NCBI GenBank assembly: GCA_964036155.1
Contig: OZ038423.1
Coordinates: forward strand, 42,795,249-42,859,248
DNA: 64,000 nucleotides
Direction: 5' to 3'
Source: Diploscapter coronatus
Taxonomy: Eukaryota > Nematoda > Chromadorea > Rhabditida > Rhabditidae
Position 1 is the stretch's first letter, and each line of letters starts with the position of its first letter. Shown here one piece after another: positions 23,965 through 35,085 of the stretch. The notes beneath the pieces were generated by a model, which saw only the letters and a program-made list of their open reading frames with translations, searched no databases and was not told the origin of the DNA. The position numbers and the translations under genes are program-made.

Positions 23965-25487
23965 TTATGGATAAACGCAGAGTCCAGTCTGAGGGTTGAG
24001 TTTTGAAGGTGCGGGGCATTGCGAGCCTGTAGCGCCTGTCGCATAAATTGCGCTATTAAAGATGTTTCCCTGAAATATAAATTGGTTGGAAGAGCATGGC
24101 TGATGATGGTCTTACAATAGGCGAATAGTGGCACACTCCGAGAACCTTTCCGGGGGCCATTCCAACCATGGCGCAGCCGATTCTGGTAGTTCTATCAGAC
24201 AGCATCTGAAAAGTATTTGCATCACCTCAATTTTCAAGTGATAAGACTTCATTTTTCTGCGATTTTGAAATTGAAGAAAGGTATAATTCAAATTTTGATT
24301 TTAAAATGCCTGTATTTCGAATCCGTATCTACTCGTATTTTGTTTCTCACAGAAATATGAAAGTTATCCGTATTCATTTGCTTCAATTTTTAAAATCGCT
24401 TACAGCAGTAGCATGTCCGACATTGTAGAATTTCTGTCCACTTGGCAGAATGATGCTGTCCAATCCGTATTGAGGGACTTCGTTGATCCAGGCTTGAGAC
24501 ATATCCTAAAATGATTATTTTATCATTACTTCAAATTTAATATTGCTAGATCAGCGATTCGGAATGAAATAACTCTTAGCAACGTGACTAAAAGGAAAAA
24601 TGTGATGTAATTGACTAAATGAATTTTTTTCTTCGATGTTACGATAAAATATATCTTTTGTTTTCCGTAATAAATTTTACTCAACTTACCTTAATGATGT
24701 TCTGTCTATTGAAGGCTCCAGTCGTCCACATCATGTAGAGATTCTCGCCGGTATTTTTGAGGTCTGTGGAATGTTTGAATTCTTTCTTCATCGCGTGTCT
24801 GTATGCGGAAGCCTCGAGATTCTTGTCCCATTTCTAAATTTTTTATTTCTTTGCTAACTTTAACAGAATTTTACAAGCTCTGGCATTTTTGCAGCTCTCG
24901 GCAAGTACGGTCCTAGTCCAGCTCCTGGCTTGTTGGCGAACTTTCCCAAGGCGCACTGTGACCGATATGAGTTGTGTTGCTAAATGTGACTTCTTAGTAA
25001 ATCTATAGGATAGAACTCAAGATAACATATTTTTATTTTTTTTTTATAATACATCGCCATAATCTTATACGAAATAACATGAAGAAACATTCGCTGTCTG
25101 CCTCTCTACTAGTTCTGCTGCATTTGATTTGATATATTTTATTCTTGCGGCAACATTGTGAAATTTTAACCCTGTTTCAATTTCATTGAGCCTAGATTAG
25201 GCAGGGACGAATTGAAGTAGCATTGGACGACACTGATTTAAGGCACGCTTTAGAAGCATTCACGATACATTTGCATACTTTGATAAATCCAAATCTTCAT
25301 CTATTCTTACCTGCAAAATCATGTTCTTCTCAGCCTGTGACAGCTGATCATTCCAAATGTTGCCTCCGCTAGCTCTGTTTTGCGCAGCAAGAAATTGACT
25401 GAGTTGGTTTCCATCCAAACGCGGAGCTCCACTGATTTGAGAAATCAAAATAGCGGAAATGGACAGAAATTGATACAGTTGAGTCAT
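23965..25487 (-). CDS. Secreted CAP/SCP-family (venom-allergen-like) protein
   Basis: Six phase-0 exons (25311-25487, 24875-24979, 24690-24833, 24404-24505, 24116-24205, 23965-24069) give a 240-residue protein. It begins with a signal peptide (MTQLYQFLSISAILISQISG). The CAP fold is then complete. It runs through NMILQQHNSYRSQCALGKFA (first helix), KWDKNLEASAYRHA, TGENLYMMW (CAP Glu), QAWINEV (second Glu), KFYNVGHATAMLSDRTTRIG (CAP His) and VLGVCHYSPIGNIFNSAIY. The cysteine-containing tail is CPAPSKLNPQTGLCVYP. CAP proteins are extracellular and often bind sterols or lipids; in nematodes many are expanded and secreted. The cavity residues are present, with His rather than the usual Asn in VCHY. 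The exact biological role cannot be read from sequence. Confidence 0.9.
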
Positions 25488-25855
25488 CTAAACAAACCGA
25501 ATTATCGCTGATTCATTGGAAAAAGTTATGCTAGTAATTTTAGGAAGAATAGCTTATGGAATCACAGCCAGAATAATTTTACAGCAAAAATTGAGTAAGT
25601 AGGTAAGTTTTAACGAATTATTGAATAATAGAAATAAAAAAATCAAAATAATCTCCATGTTCTGTAATGAAAAATAGACATTTTTAAAGTTCAAATAAGT
25701 TATTCTTGAAAATGATAACTGATAAACGTGACATTTTTGTGCTGATTATAAATAGAGACGTAGTGCATGCATTGATTTTCAGATTTTCATCTGGTTAGAG
25801 TCGGAAGGTGAATATTTGCATAACTCTTTTGTGAACCTCGTCGAAATTGACTTAC

Positions 25856-25974
25856 CCTAATCTTCGCGTTGAAGTTGCTTTGGGGCGTCAGGCGCAGGAA
25901 ACTGATGAAACTTAGGTAGAGAGAGGAAAAGCGATGAAGCGATAGGGAAATCGACCGATCGACTCATTTTATAG
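25856..25974 (-). promoter_or_regulatory. TATA box and untranslated first exon of the CAP gene
   Basis: CTATAAAA on the minus strand at 25967-25974 is followed about 30 bases later by a likely transcription start. A short non-coding exon ends at a strong donor, TTAGG|GTAAG, at 25856. The acceptor for it is TTTGTTTAG directly before the CAP ATG at 25487. This predicts ordinary cis-splicing of a 5' UTR intron of about 370 bp. Confidence 0.55.
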
Positions 25975-27534
25975 CCAAACTCCGAATTCCCTCGGACATC
26001 TGTGTAAATATTTTGCGAAACTCAACAGTCTTTGTGCCTTTAATAACTTTGATATTTGCATGAACTTGTGGAGGATGAGAGGTGTCACTGACAAATGATG
26101 TACAAATATTATTATTCTCACGTGTATCCGTGAATGATATAATCTTGAAAAACTCATTATTATTCAATTCTTGTGATAATTCGCGCTAGGCTCCAACTGT
26201 TTAGGCAGCAAGTCAAACTTACTTTTTCGGTAAAAAAATTTAAAGGAGAGAGAATGTAAATGTCAAATGATTTCACTTTTTGTTCTTTAGTTTAGTCGAC
26301 CAAAGTATTGTCTATAGTTGAAGTAAGAAATGAATAATTGATAGAACAAATTAACCTAAACATTTATCAAAATCGACTAGTTGAACCAAAATATACTAAG
26401 CAAATTTGAAACTGCTACGCGTGCATTGCATTAAATTAAAATATTACACAAAAATCAAATAATTGCGTAAACTATTGAAATTTTGTTAATTCGGCTGGGA
26501 AAACTTCTGCATAGTTCTATGTAAGTAAGTTTCGTTTCAAATCGTCAGTTTTCGATAATACAGATTTCCATCAATTTAGTTCAATCTTTTAAAATTTCAT
26601 TCCTTCCGTCTTAACCCTTATCTGACTTAATGCAAGTTCCTCAGGAAGAACGTTGAAACTGGCAACGAATACGTCAATATTCAATAGAACGAAATGAATT
26701 CCATCAACACTATCAAATCTTGACTTATCGATGAGGAGGACGGGGAGAGACTCAGCATCTTTGGTGATAAGGTATTTTTAACTGAAATTTGTGTTGAATG
26801 TAAATAATATAAAGAGAAATAATACTTTTTATAACTTTATATCAAGCATAAAGTAAGAAAATACATTATATCCCTAATTGAAACGAATATAAAATTTAAT
26901 CTTGATTGGAATATCTAATTTAATAAATTAGGAATAATTTCAGGCCTTATTTGATGAAATCGAATTCGGTGCTGACATTCTGTGGGACTACAAATACATC
27001 GATTCCCAAATGTACAGACACTAAAATGGAGAAATAAATTCCGATTTCATGCTTTAATTCAATTCCGTATCATCCCTGACGTGAGCTGATCTTCACCTAT
27101 TCAATATTTTCTCTTATCGTTAAAAATGATTTTTTTTTTCAAAGTTACCCAATAAATCACTCCTCGAAAACGCAACATTTTTCCAGATTCCATAATTAAT
27201 CGAAGAAGAATGATTCTTCTCGATTGCATGTCCACCAGCGAACAGCTGCTTTGTTTCCAATCATCATGATCATTCCCATTCTTCTTCAATGAAAGGCAGC
27301 CGTCGTTCGTCCCGCCCACTTCACTCATCTCATCGCTTATCACAACTTCTTCTTCTGCCAGACAATTCCTCTATTTCTCTGCAGCAATTGCACACACTCA
27401 TTCTCTCTTAGCTTCTTTTTTATCGCATTTCGTTTCGCTCACGTCAAAATCCTCTAGCGTGCATTCAAACTCAAAATGTTTCCTCTTCCTTTGTAATTTC
27501 AAAATTTCAGAAAAAGACTAACGGGAAAACAACA
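25975..27534. other. Divergent spacer between the CAP gene and the K2P channel
   Basis: Mostly AT-rich. Bases 26640-26770 and 26942-27024 are more GC-rich, bounded by splice-like signals and resemble each other; they may be exons of an undefined small gene (see findings). A frame on the minus strand at 27101-27343 is open but unmatched. Confidence 0.35.
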
Positions 27535-30500
27535 ATGAGCAGCAGCAGCTCCGATAACGTGTTCGATATGGTAAATTTTATGTGTTAGAAGATAATAAAC
27601 AAAAATTATTGAATAAAAAATTGCGATTTTCTCATAAACTCCTACTTTGATCAGGGAAGATGCAAGTTGGTTTGAAAAACCTTGATCACAACTGATCCCC
27701 GAAAGTGATTTTAAATTACTCAAGTCCGTCCGTCATCAAGATTATAATAAAATAAAGCTGGTCTCTTCACTGGCCATGCCTAATATTTTTCAACTCTCAA
27801 TCAGATATGCAACTTTTTTACTAATACCAAAGAAGAAAATTGATCCTAGTTAAACCTGATCGCGGGTACAAAAAGTTGATGTCGTGGAAAATTTGAACCA
27901 CGACTTTAAACAGCAAATTAAAAAAAATCAAACTCAAAAATCACGACAAACAAGCTGAAATTTCGCAGGAAGACATGACGTTTTGACAACATGCAAATGA
28001 AAAACAAAGAAAACAGCTTGCCTATTCACTATTCAAAAATATCTTCCTTACCTTAGCTTTTCCATGTCTCACTCTTCGCACGTTCCACAAGATTCTATGC
28101 TATCATTTTCAAATTTCCAAATCTCAAAATAAACTAATTTACTTTCATTTACAGGGATCGGACGATTCCCTCGGATCGCTGAACGAGATTCCGATGGAAT
28201 TGGATCTGACCGCTGCTGGCCCGCCTCTATCCGACGACGATATCGACATCAAGGAGTTCGACAGCAGATTCACGGTGAGTATTGAATAAATTTTTAAAAA
28301 AATCTTTCAAAATACCAAATCCGATCTAACTTAGGTGTGTTTGCAACTTGTAGTAAGATTTAGGGTAAAGTACTAGATGAATCTTATTTTAGAACCTCTC
28401 AACACCATGCAATTACTCTAAAATATCCAATTATCAACGGGATGAAATAATACTCATCAACTAATCCGAACATTTTTCGGCGAAACTACTTTTAGCCGCC
28501 AATTTTCAATTAAAAATCCTCTGCCAAACCCTATCGGAGCAATTTCAGCGAACTATGGCTGTCGTGAAACGATTCCTGCCGCACGTTGGACTCGTTGCAT
28601 TGCTCATCGCATACCTCCTGATCGGAGCCACAATATTCCACGCCATCGAGAGACCGAACGAACTTATCGTAATCAATCAACAGTTTCTCTCTCAAATTCA
28701 ACAAATTTCAGCAACGTGAAAGCGAACTACGAATTATTTTCGGGCTTCGCGACGATTTCCAGGAACATATCTGGAATATCACGCAGGTTAGTTAGAACGT
28801 TGTAGGAGAAGTTTTTACTTCGTTCTAAAATTCTCGTTACTACTAATTTTTGGATCATTTTCAGCTTTGCTTCTATTCTTGAAAATCGCAGAAATCATTT
28901 AAAAATTTCCCAACGTGTTCCAATAAGCATGCCAACTCATGAATAATAGAAAAATAGTTTTTCATATCATTTCTAAACTATCGAAACACTTCTCATGAAA
29001 GAAATCTTACACACTTGATCAAATAATCAAATATCACCACTCTCCAAAATTCAACCATCATAATTTTCAGGACACGGAGAATAAAATTTCCAAAGAAGCA
29101 TTGGACGCGATAAACGAGGAATATTTCCGACAACTGGTCAAACAGATCTTCAACTCGTTCCGCAATCAATACATCAACGAGCGGCATTTGTTGAATACGA
29201 CTAAAGGGGACGAGTACGTGTGGACTTACCCGAACAGCATTTTCTTCGCCACTACTGTCATCACTACTATCGGCTAGTTTTTGAATTTGATTTTTTCTAA
29301 TTGCTAATTTAACAAAATATAACCTCCCTCTCAATTGAATAATCGCATAAGCAGGGAAATTTTGGGACTTTAGAAATCTGAATAAAAAATCCGGAACAGG
29401 TTTTTTTGTCTGTAAATCCTATTTCAGAATCAGGTTTCCTAGTAAGCGTTTTATTTTGGAATATTTCGTGCGCTCTTATTTTCATACAACAAACACTTGC
29501 GCAAATCTATATCATTTACTTCAATAAGCATATGATGTATGCTAACTTTTCTTTAGATTAAATTTAGGGTCTGGGGATGATAAATATCGGTTTGTACTAT
29601 TGCATTTTTATGTCTTTTACCACTTGTGAATCTCTAGAATGACTAATTGTATTTTAACCGAAAAATCAGGTATTCTAATTTTTGATAGACCGACTCTATG
29701 CTCTTAGGCGATAAAACCGGATACTTTCCAGGCCAGAATTTCGCGCTGAACACGATGGTGATGTTTATTTTGCATCTCGAGGCTCTAGATTGATCGAACA
29801 AATCAACTCTTGATTTCAAATGATATTGAATCGATTCTAGGCTTATCGGACATGAAAAGTATGAATTCCGAAGCCGGATTTTTGCAAAAAATATGAGTCG
29901 GCCGTGATTTGAACACGGGCTCCCGAAGGAACTACGAACTCCGGTTGAGAACACCTAAACGCTGCGCATTTAAAATAGCGCGTTAGACCACTCCGCCACC
30001 GACCCACAAAGCCGTAGGCCCAAACCTTCAACTAGTAAGACACGCAGAGGACATGTGAGGAATCCTATTTGTGTGTCAGAGCGCCGAGCGCTGCAGTTGA
30101 GAGAAAGAGATAGACCGTAGAGAAGGAGAGTACACATACGAGAAAAGGAAGGGGAAAGGATGCTGGAGGAGAAAAATTTCATAGAGTTGAATTGCCTTTC
30201 ATATGCTAATTTCATGCAAAGAGGTAAAAATAGTGTTTTCGTATTTTCCATAACAATCAAAAATTTGAATATTGCCTGAGGGAACGTTACTCCTCGTAAG
30301 TTTCGTCAGAATTCCTTTTTATTTCTCAATTGGAGTCACATAAATATGCAATTATAACAGCGCAAACTAATATTTCTGGAAATTTTTGATCTTCTGAATC
30401 AATCTGATCCGTTCCCTAATCCTAAAAAGACTTCAGACTTTTTTTTTTAATTTGAGAAGTTTTTTAATGACATGCCATTTTTAGAATTAACTTGAAAATT

Positions 30501-33500
30501 TGGAATGCAAATAATCACAATAAACCTGTTCTAGCTAAAAAATATCTAAAATACGTCTAGTTTGCATTCTCAGGTCATAAATTTAGTGTAAAGCAAAAAT
30601 TAGCATACATTCTTTACTCGTTAATTAAATGAGAAGAAAAGAATTGCGCAAGAGGTTGCGTCGTAGTCAGACTAGCGAATTAGTCCAGTGTACAGGAAAA
30701 TCGTTTCCGGAAACCGGCTCTAGATAGATTGTTTATGAAAATATTTCGGAAAAAATATTTACTGCGAATAAATAATTATTTCATTTCAGGCTATGGGAAC
30801 ATAGGTAAGTTCGCATATTTGTGTTTCCTCTGTGTATGAATACATTCTTCACTCAAATGAAGACGTAATTACACGCTAAATAACACAAATATGCCAACTC
30901 GATTCGCAGTGCCGACGACGTTCTGGGGCCGCGTGGCCTGCATCGTCTTCGCCCTGTTTGGTATTCCGCTGCTGCTCGTCACGATCGCCGATATGGGAAA
31001 GTTCTTATCAGAGTTCCTCAGCATGCTCTATAAGCAGTACAGAAGGTTAATGAAACACGTAAGAAAGCTGGTTTTTGAACATTTTATGGGCTCCTCTTGA
31101 GTTTGCCAAAGACCACGTCCATCAATTTGTGAAATTCATCAGATTTTGTTATTTTCTCTATTTTTCCCAAAGTAAAGTGAATTTATAAATTAGTAGCGGT
31201 GGAGGTCCTTGATGAATTATACATAGGCTCCGCAAACACTGGATATGCCATTTTTTGTCCGTTTCAAATTAGATTTCACCAAAATGCAAGGGAAATTAGT
31301 TTTCTGTAGATATTTCATCGGAGAGTGGAAGCGTACAAAAATGTCACACTGGAACCTGTAGCAAACATGAGAAGGTCTAAGAATAATACAAAACTATCCC
31401 GAAATGGTCCCTCCCGCACCTGTCCGCAACGAAAAACCGTTTAGTAGTTTTAAAAGCGAGCGACGCAAGGACGCATGTCAAATGGGAAAAGAGGGTAATG
31501 ACGAATGATGTTCAATGAATTCAAAGCAGTCAAAATGATGTATACAAATTTAAAGAGGCAGACTTTTTTTTGTCTACTTTGTGGGTAAAAATGCGTTCGG
31601 AAAGAACTTTTAATAGCCAAAACATCTAGGTTATACCAATATCTGTTCGTAGATATGGTTTTACCCCGAAAAGATAGCTATGAAAAGCGTGTTTGCGGGG
31701 CCTAATTATACAGGAAACAAATTTTATCAATATTTGATCTCAAAACTGTTGATTCATAATTGCAGATAGTAAACAAGCGACGGAAAAGTGTTGTGAAAAC
31801 GGTATCAGCTTGTGAATAACACAATGTAGAAAATGAAACAGAATGTTTGTTCGGTTTGAAAAAAAAACCAATCATTCATCTATTAGAGCATCATTCACAC
31901 CTAGAGCTAAATACCTTTGCTTACTTTGCACGATAAGTACTCACCACTAAAAGTAATCACTAGCACCTTTCATAAAATTCACAAGTTCACCATTTAGCAT
32001 TTCTTTTACTAGTTTGCTCAAGTTTTGGTAGAATTGATTTTGTTCAGCTCCGAAAGCAGTCCCGACGAATCTCAGAGCACTATCGCCAACCTTCCGAATC
32101 TCATTCGAGCGAGGGCGAATCTGCAAAGGTAGAAAAGATTTGTAATCTGAATTAGTTGCGACGTTCGGGATGTGGGTGATTAAAAAACCGATAACTTTTC
32201 TTTGAATATCGCGATTTTTGGTAGTTCAAATTGCAGGTATTTCAGCTCAGCGAAACAATGTTTATTAAATTCAGGCGGGCTCTTTGAACCTGAATGAAAT
32301 GGACAGCGAAAGCAACGATTCTGCCGACGACGAACTGCATATTCCTGTTTTCATGGTTCTTCTCGTTCTGCTCTCATACACTGCAATTGGAGGATTCTTG
32401 TTCAAGGTTTTGAGAGCATAGATTATTTCTTCAATTTTTGTTCAGGAATGGGAAGGTCTCGAGTATTTCCAAGCGTTCTACTTCTGCTTCATTACGATGG
32501 CTACTGTGGGTGAGAATGTACTTTGATCATTTTATGACTTTAAACAATCGTTTTACTACTGGTGTCAGAGGTTGTTGGGGATTTATGAATCTGAGATTTC
32601 GGAAATCCCTTACTTTGGATCACTATTCATGGAATTCGAAAAATCGTGTAAAAATTTTAAGGGATTCAAAAACTGAGACAAAATGTATTTTTAAAATAAA
32701 ACTGCGCTAATTATCTTTCACCATCTCTAATGATTGTATTCTACGATTTGGTGATATTGTGCCAACCGAGCAAGTCTACATGTTCTTCACTATGGCCTAC
32801 ATCATTTTCGGACTTTCGTTGTAAGAAAAATCGAGTAGACTTTTATTTCTTGCTCAATTTTAGAGCAACAATGTGTATCGATTTGGCTGGTACTGAATAC
32901 ATTCGACGAATCCATTATCTAGGCACGAAGATGGAAGACGCCAAGGGAGCTGTCATCACGTCAGAACTATTTATTGGTTTTTGAAGAAACTCGGATTTTC
33001 AGCGGATTCCATGCTGGCGAACAGATAATTCGGCACAGAGGAATTGAAGTGATCAAGACGGCAGGAGGAAAGCTTGTCCAGGGTAGGATATTATCAGATT
33101 TATATTGGAACCATCGGTATACACAAAAGCATTATCTTTTATTTCGTCTGCTAGTTTTCATAAACTAGAAGAAATACGTTGGAAAATTTATCAGCCTTTG
33201 CTGATTTGTTATCTTTTCTCCACTTTCATTCCAAAAGTTGTCTAAGATTAAACTTTACTTTTATCTGTCTCAAAATTAGAAAAGGAAAATATATAGATAT
33301 ATTTCTTAAATACCCATAGATAACTAGAGTTTTCAGTCCGTGGAGCCGTTCTGAATTCGCGAGAAGCTCAGGAACTTGGAGTGGAATATATTCTAGCTGA
33401 TTTGGAATTCCAACACAAGAATATCCTCTATGAGCCTTTGAGTCCTACGGTCGCTAAACTCGTCAAAGATCATAATATCAAGGTATTGAAATATGACTAT

Positions 33501-33829
33501 TGAAGATCAAGCTTTGATAATGAAGTTGGAGGAATACTGATAATGATTTCAAAGAATTTGCAATTTCAGAAGACGTATTTTCTTTATGGCAGAGTTCATT
33601 GACTTTGATTGCTATTTCATGTAAAATGATTCATTCTTGTCAGATCCTCCCCGACGATATTACCGAGAAGGATGGCTACATCGTGCAGAACAAGAGCTAC
33701 GACAAACCAGCAACGAGAGGGAATGGCTATGTGAGGATAAACGACAACGCAATTCATCGGCTACTCATTCCAAATCGAGAGGGAAGACTCCGAGTCATTC
33801 CCATTTTCTGGAAGGAGTCGGATATTTGA
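27535..33829 (+). CDS. Two-pore-domain (K2P/TWK) potassium channel
   Basis: Exons: 27535-27570, 28155-28274, 28549-28668, 28712-28786, 29071-29272, 30790-30804, 30910-31058, 32048-32128, 32275-32406, 32446-32519, 32745-32820, 32864 to about 32953, about 33016-33084, 33337-33483 and 33644-33829. The plan is a K2P leak channel. An acidic N terminus is followed by M1 (VALLIAYLLIGATIFHAIE), a long cap loop with NIT and NTT glycosylation sites, and pore 1 (TTVITTIGYGNIVPTTFWGR). M2-M3 follows with a Ser/Arg-rich loop (SRRISEHYRQPSESHSSEG), then pore 2 (FITMATVGFGDIVPTEQVY), M4 and a long cytoplasmic tail ending WKESDI. GYG and GFG filters are intact. The intron inside pore 1 uses a GC donor and flanks a 15-nt exon; the intron inside pore 2 ends in AC (see findings). 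The junction near 32953-33016 is ambiguous: GCT|GTCATC to GAACAG|ATAATT keeps frame. Subfamily is undetermined. Confidence 0.88.
29895..30005 (-). tRNA. Intron-containing tRNA, Leu/Ser type (long variable arm), antisense in a K2P intron
   Basis: A 111-nt unit on the minus strand. The acceptor stem GGGTCGG pairs with CCGACTC (one G-T pair). The A box is TGGCGGAGTGGTCTA. The T arm is CCGTG-TTCAAAT-CACGG, and a variable arm has stem TCC-TTCG-GGA. A T6 run four bases downstream is a good Pol III terminator. The length excess and a TTTTAAAT anticodon-loop region suggest an intron of about 25-30 nt. With a GCTAT/GTAGT anticodon stem the anticodon would be TAA (Leu). The alternative register gives AAA, which does not fit a long variable arm. 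It could also be a recently degraded copy. Confidence 0.6.
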
Positions 33830-34414
33830 ACTTTTATCCAGTTTATTTTGTATTCACGGGTTTTGATATTGGCTTTCAACGCATAGAATGAGCTGAACTG
33901 TTTAGAAATAAATTTGAGAATCACGTGTCGTTGTATTTGGAAAACTAGCTCATTTTGAAGAGAGAACAGTGTTGTTAGTGGAAGATGCTGAGTGATCTAG
34001 ACGTGAGAACACTGAAGGTTGAAATCTTCGAACAAGTAAGGAATGAACACCGAGATTTTTATGTGTAAAATTGGAAAGGACAACTTTGACTTTTTACACA
34101 CATTTGGAACTGATAACGACTTGTAAAAGTTGAGATTCTTAGAGGATGGAGTCCAAGATGGCGATAATTAGAAGAATCAGGTGTAATTTTTTTAAATATT
34201 AAATTCAAACGCGTTTTATAGAATTTCTCAGATAATATAAGCACCAAGAACAGTGCGACATTTCTATTTCATAAAGAAAAATTTCGATCTTTTCTGGGGC
34301 TAGAATTAGATCGAAATTACGCTGTTAAATTTGTTATATCATCGATTTAGCATGAGCATTGTGAGTACTGAGATAATTCACGGAGAAGTGCTGAATTTCG
34401 ATCCCCTGAAATTT
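33830..34414. other. Spacer after the K2P channel
   Basis: A poly(A) signal (GAAATAAATT) lies near 33905. At 33985 an ATG opens MLSDLDVRTLKVEIFEQ, followed by a good donor (CAA|GTAAGG) at 34036. It is in phase with the exon beginning at 35086 and could be an alternative first exon of the acyl-CoA synthetase gene. An 11-bp hairpin (AATTTCGATCT) lies at 34280-34318. Confidence 0.35.
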
Positions 34415-34966
34415 TTACCCCAAAAATAAGTGAAAAATCATAATCCCATCTAAAAATGTCTCGGCTGTGCAAAAGGACGATCCATCCGTTTTAGATTGCA
34501 TGAGTTCCTGAAAGATGAAACGATGCACAACAGCTGAAGGCAAAAGGGGGATTCTCACTTTAGAAGACAGGGAGATGAATGCATTTGGAATGAAGAAGGA
34601 AACTCTGACAGAATGTGAGCAGTTGGATGAGTTTGATATGGGACATCGACAGACTGTCAACCTCTTTGTCTTCAACTTCTTCCTTCCTTCCTTCTGACAC
34701 ACCCGTTGTGTGGTATGATGTTCAGACATTTTCTGTATTTTGACATTTTGTGTACGGACAAAAGTGCACTGTTTATCACTTCCTGTCCGTGAATGAAGAA
34801 CATTTTCGCTCATGTGAGAAAAATATCGCGAGATAAACTCATTTTCATCGAATTGTGTTGTGCTTTTATGATTCTGATCGGTATCAAATGACAGTGGGCT
34901 TTCAAAAATGGGGGATATCACTGACATCGCTTGTTGATAACCTATCGCTATATTGTAAGATGACAT
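34415..34966 (-). CDS. Unrecognised 183-codon ORF
   Basis: A single uninterrupted frame from MSSYNIAIGYQQAMSVIS to the stop. Its middle is basic (KEGRKKLKTKRLTVCRCP) and its C-terminal part Ser-rich. At this base composition so long a frame is unlikely by chance, so either this strand or its complement is probably coding. The complementary reading at 34515-34697 (TAEGKRGILTLEDREMNAFG) is also open. No signal peptide, membrane helix or known domain is evident. It may lie within the first intron of the acyl-CoA synthetase gene if the exon at 33985 is used. Confidence 0.3.
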   Translation of the reverse strand: MSSYNIAIGYQQAMSVISPIFESPLSFDTDQNHKSTTQFDENEFISRYFSHMSENVLHSRTGSDKQCTFVRTQNVKIQKMSEHHTTQRVCQKEGRKKLKTKRLTVCRCPISNSSNCSHSVRVSFFIPNAFISLSSKVRIPLLPSAVVHRFIFQELMQSKTDGSSFCTAETFLDGIMIFHLFLG

Positions 34967-35085
34967 GCCATTGTCATGCTATCCTTTCAAATAAAATGGT
35001 AAACCTGTTTAATTTCGTCACCTAGTCATTTATTGTTGTTTCTCAATAGTCTTCCAAAATTGTTTTGATTCTTCATAAGTTTCAG

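Noticed and set aside
24890..24985. Plus-strand peptide reading GKYGPSPAPGLLANFPKAHC
   Set aside because: It is the antisense of CAP exon 2 (24875-24979), which is in phase with its neighbours and supplies the first CAP helix.
34280..34318. 11-bp hairpin AATTTCGATCT
   Set aside because: Arms this short are expected by chance in AT-rich spacer, and nothing else marks it as an element.
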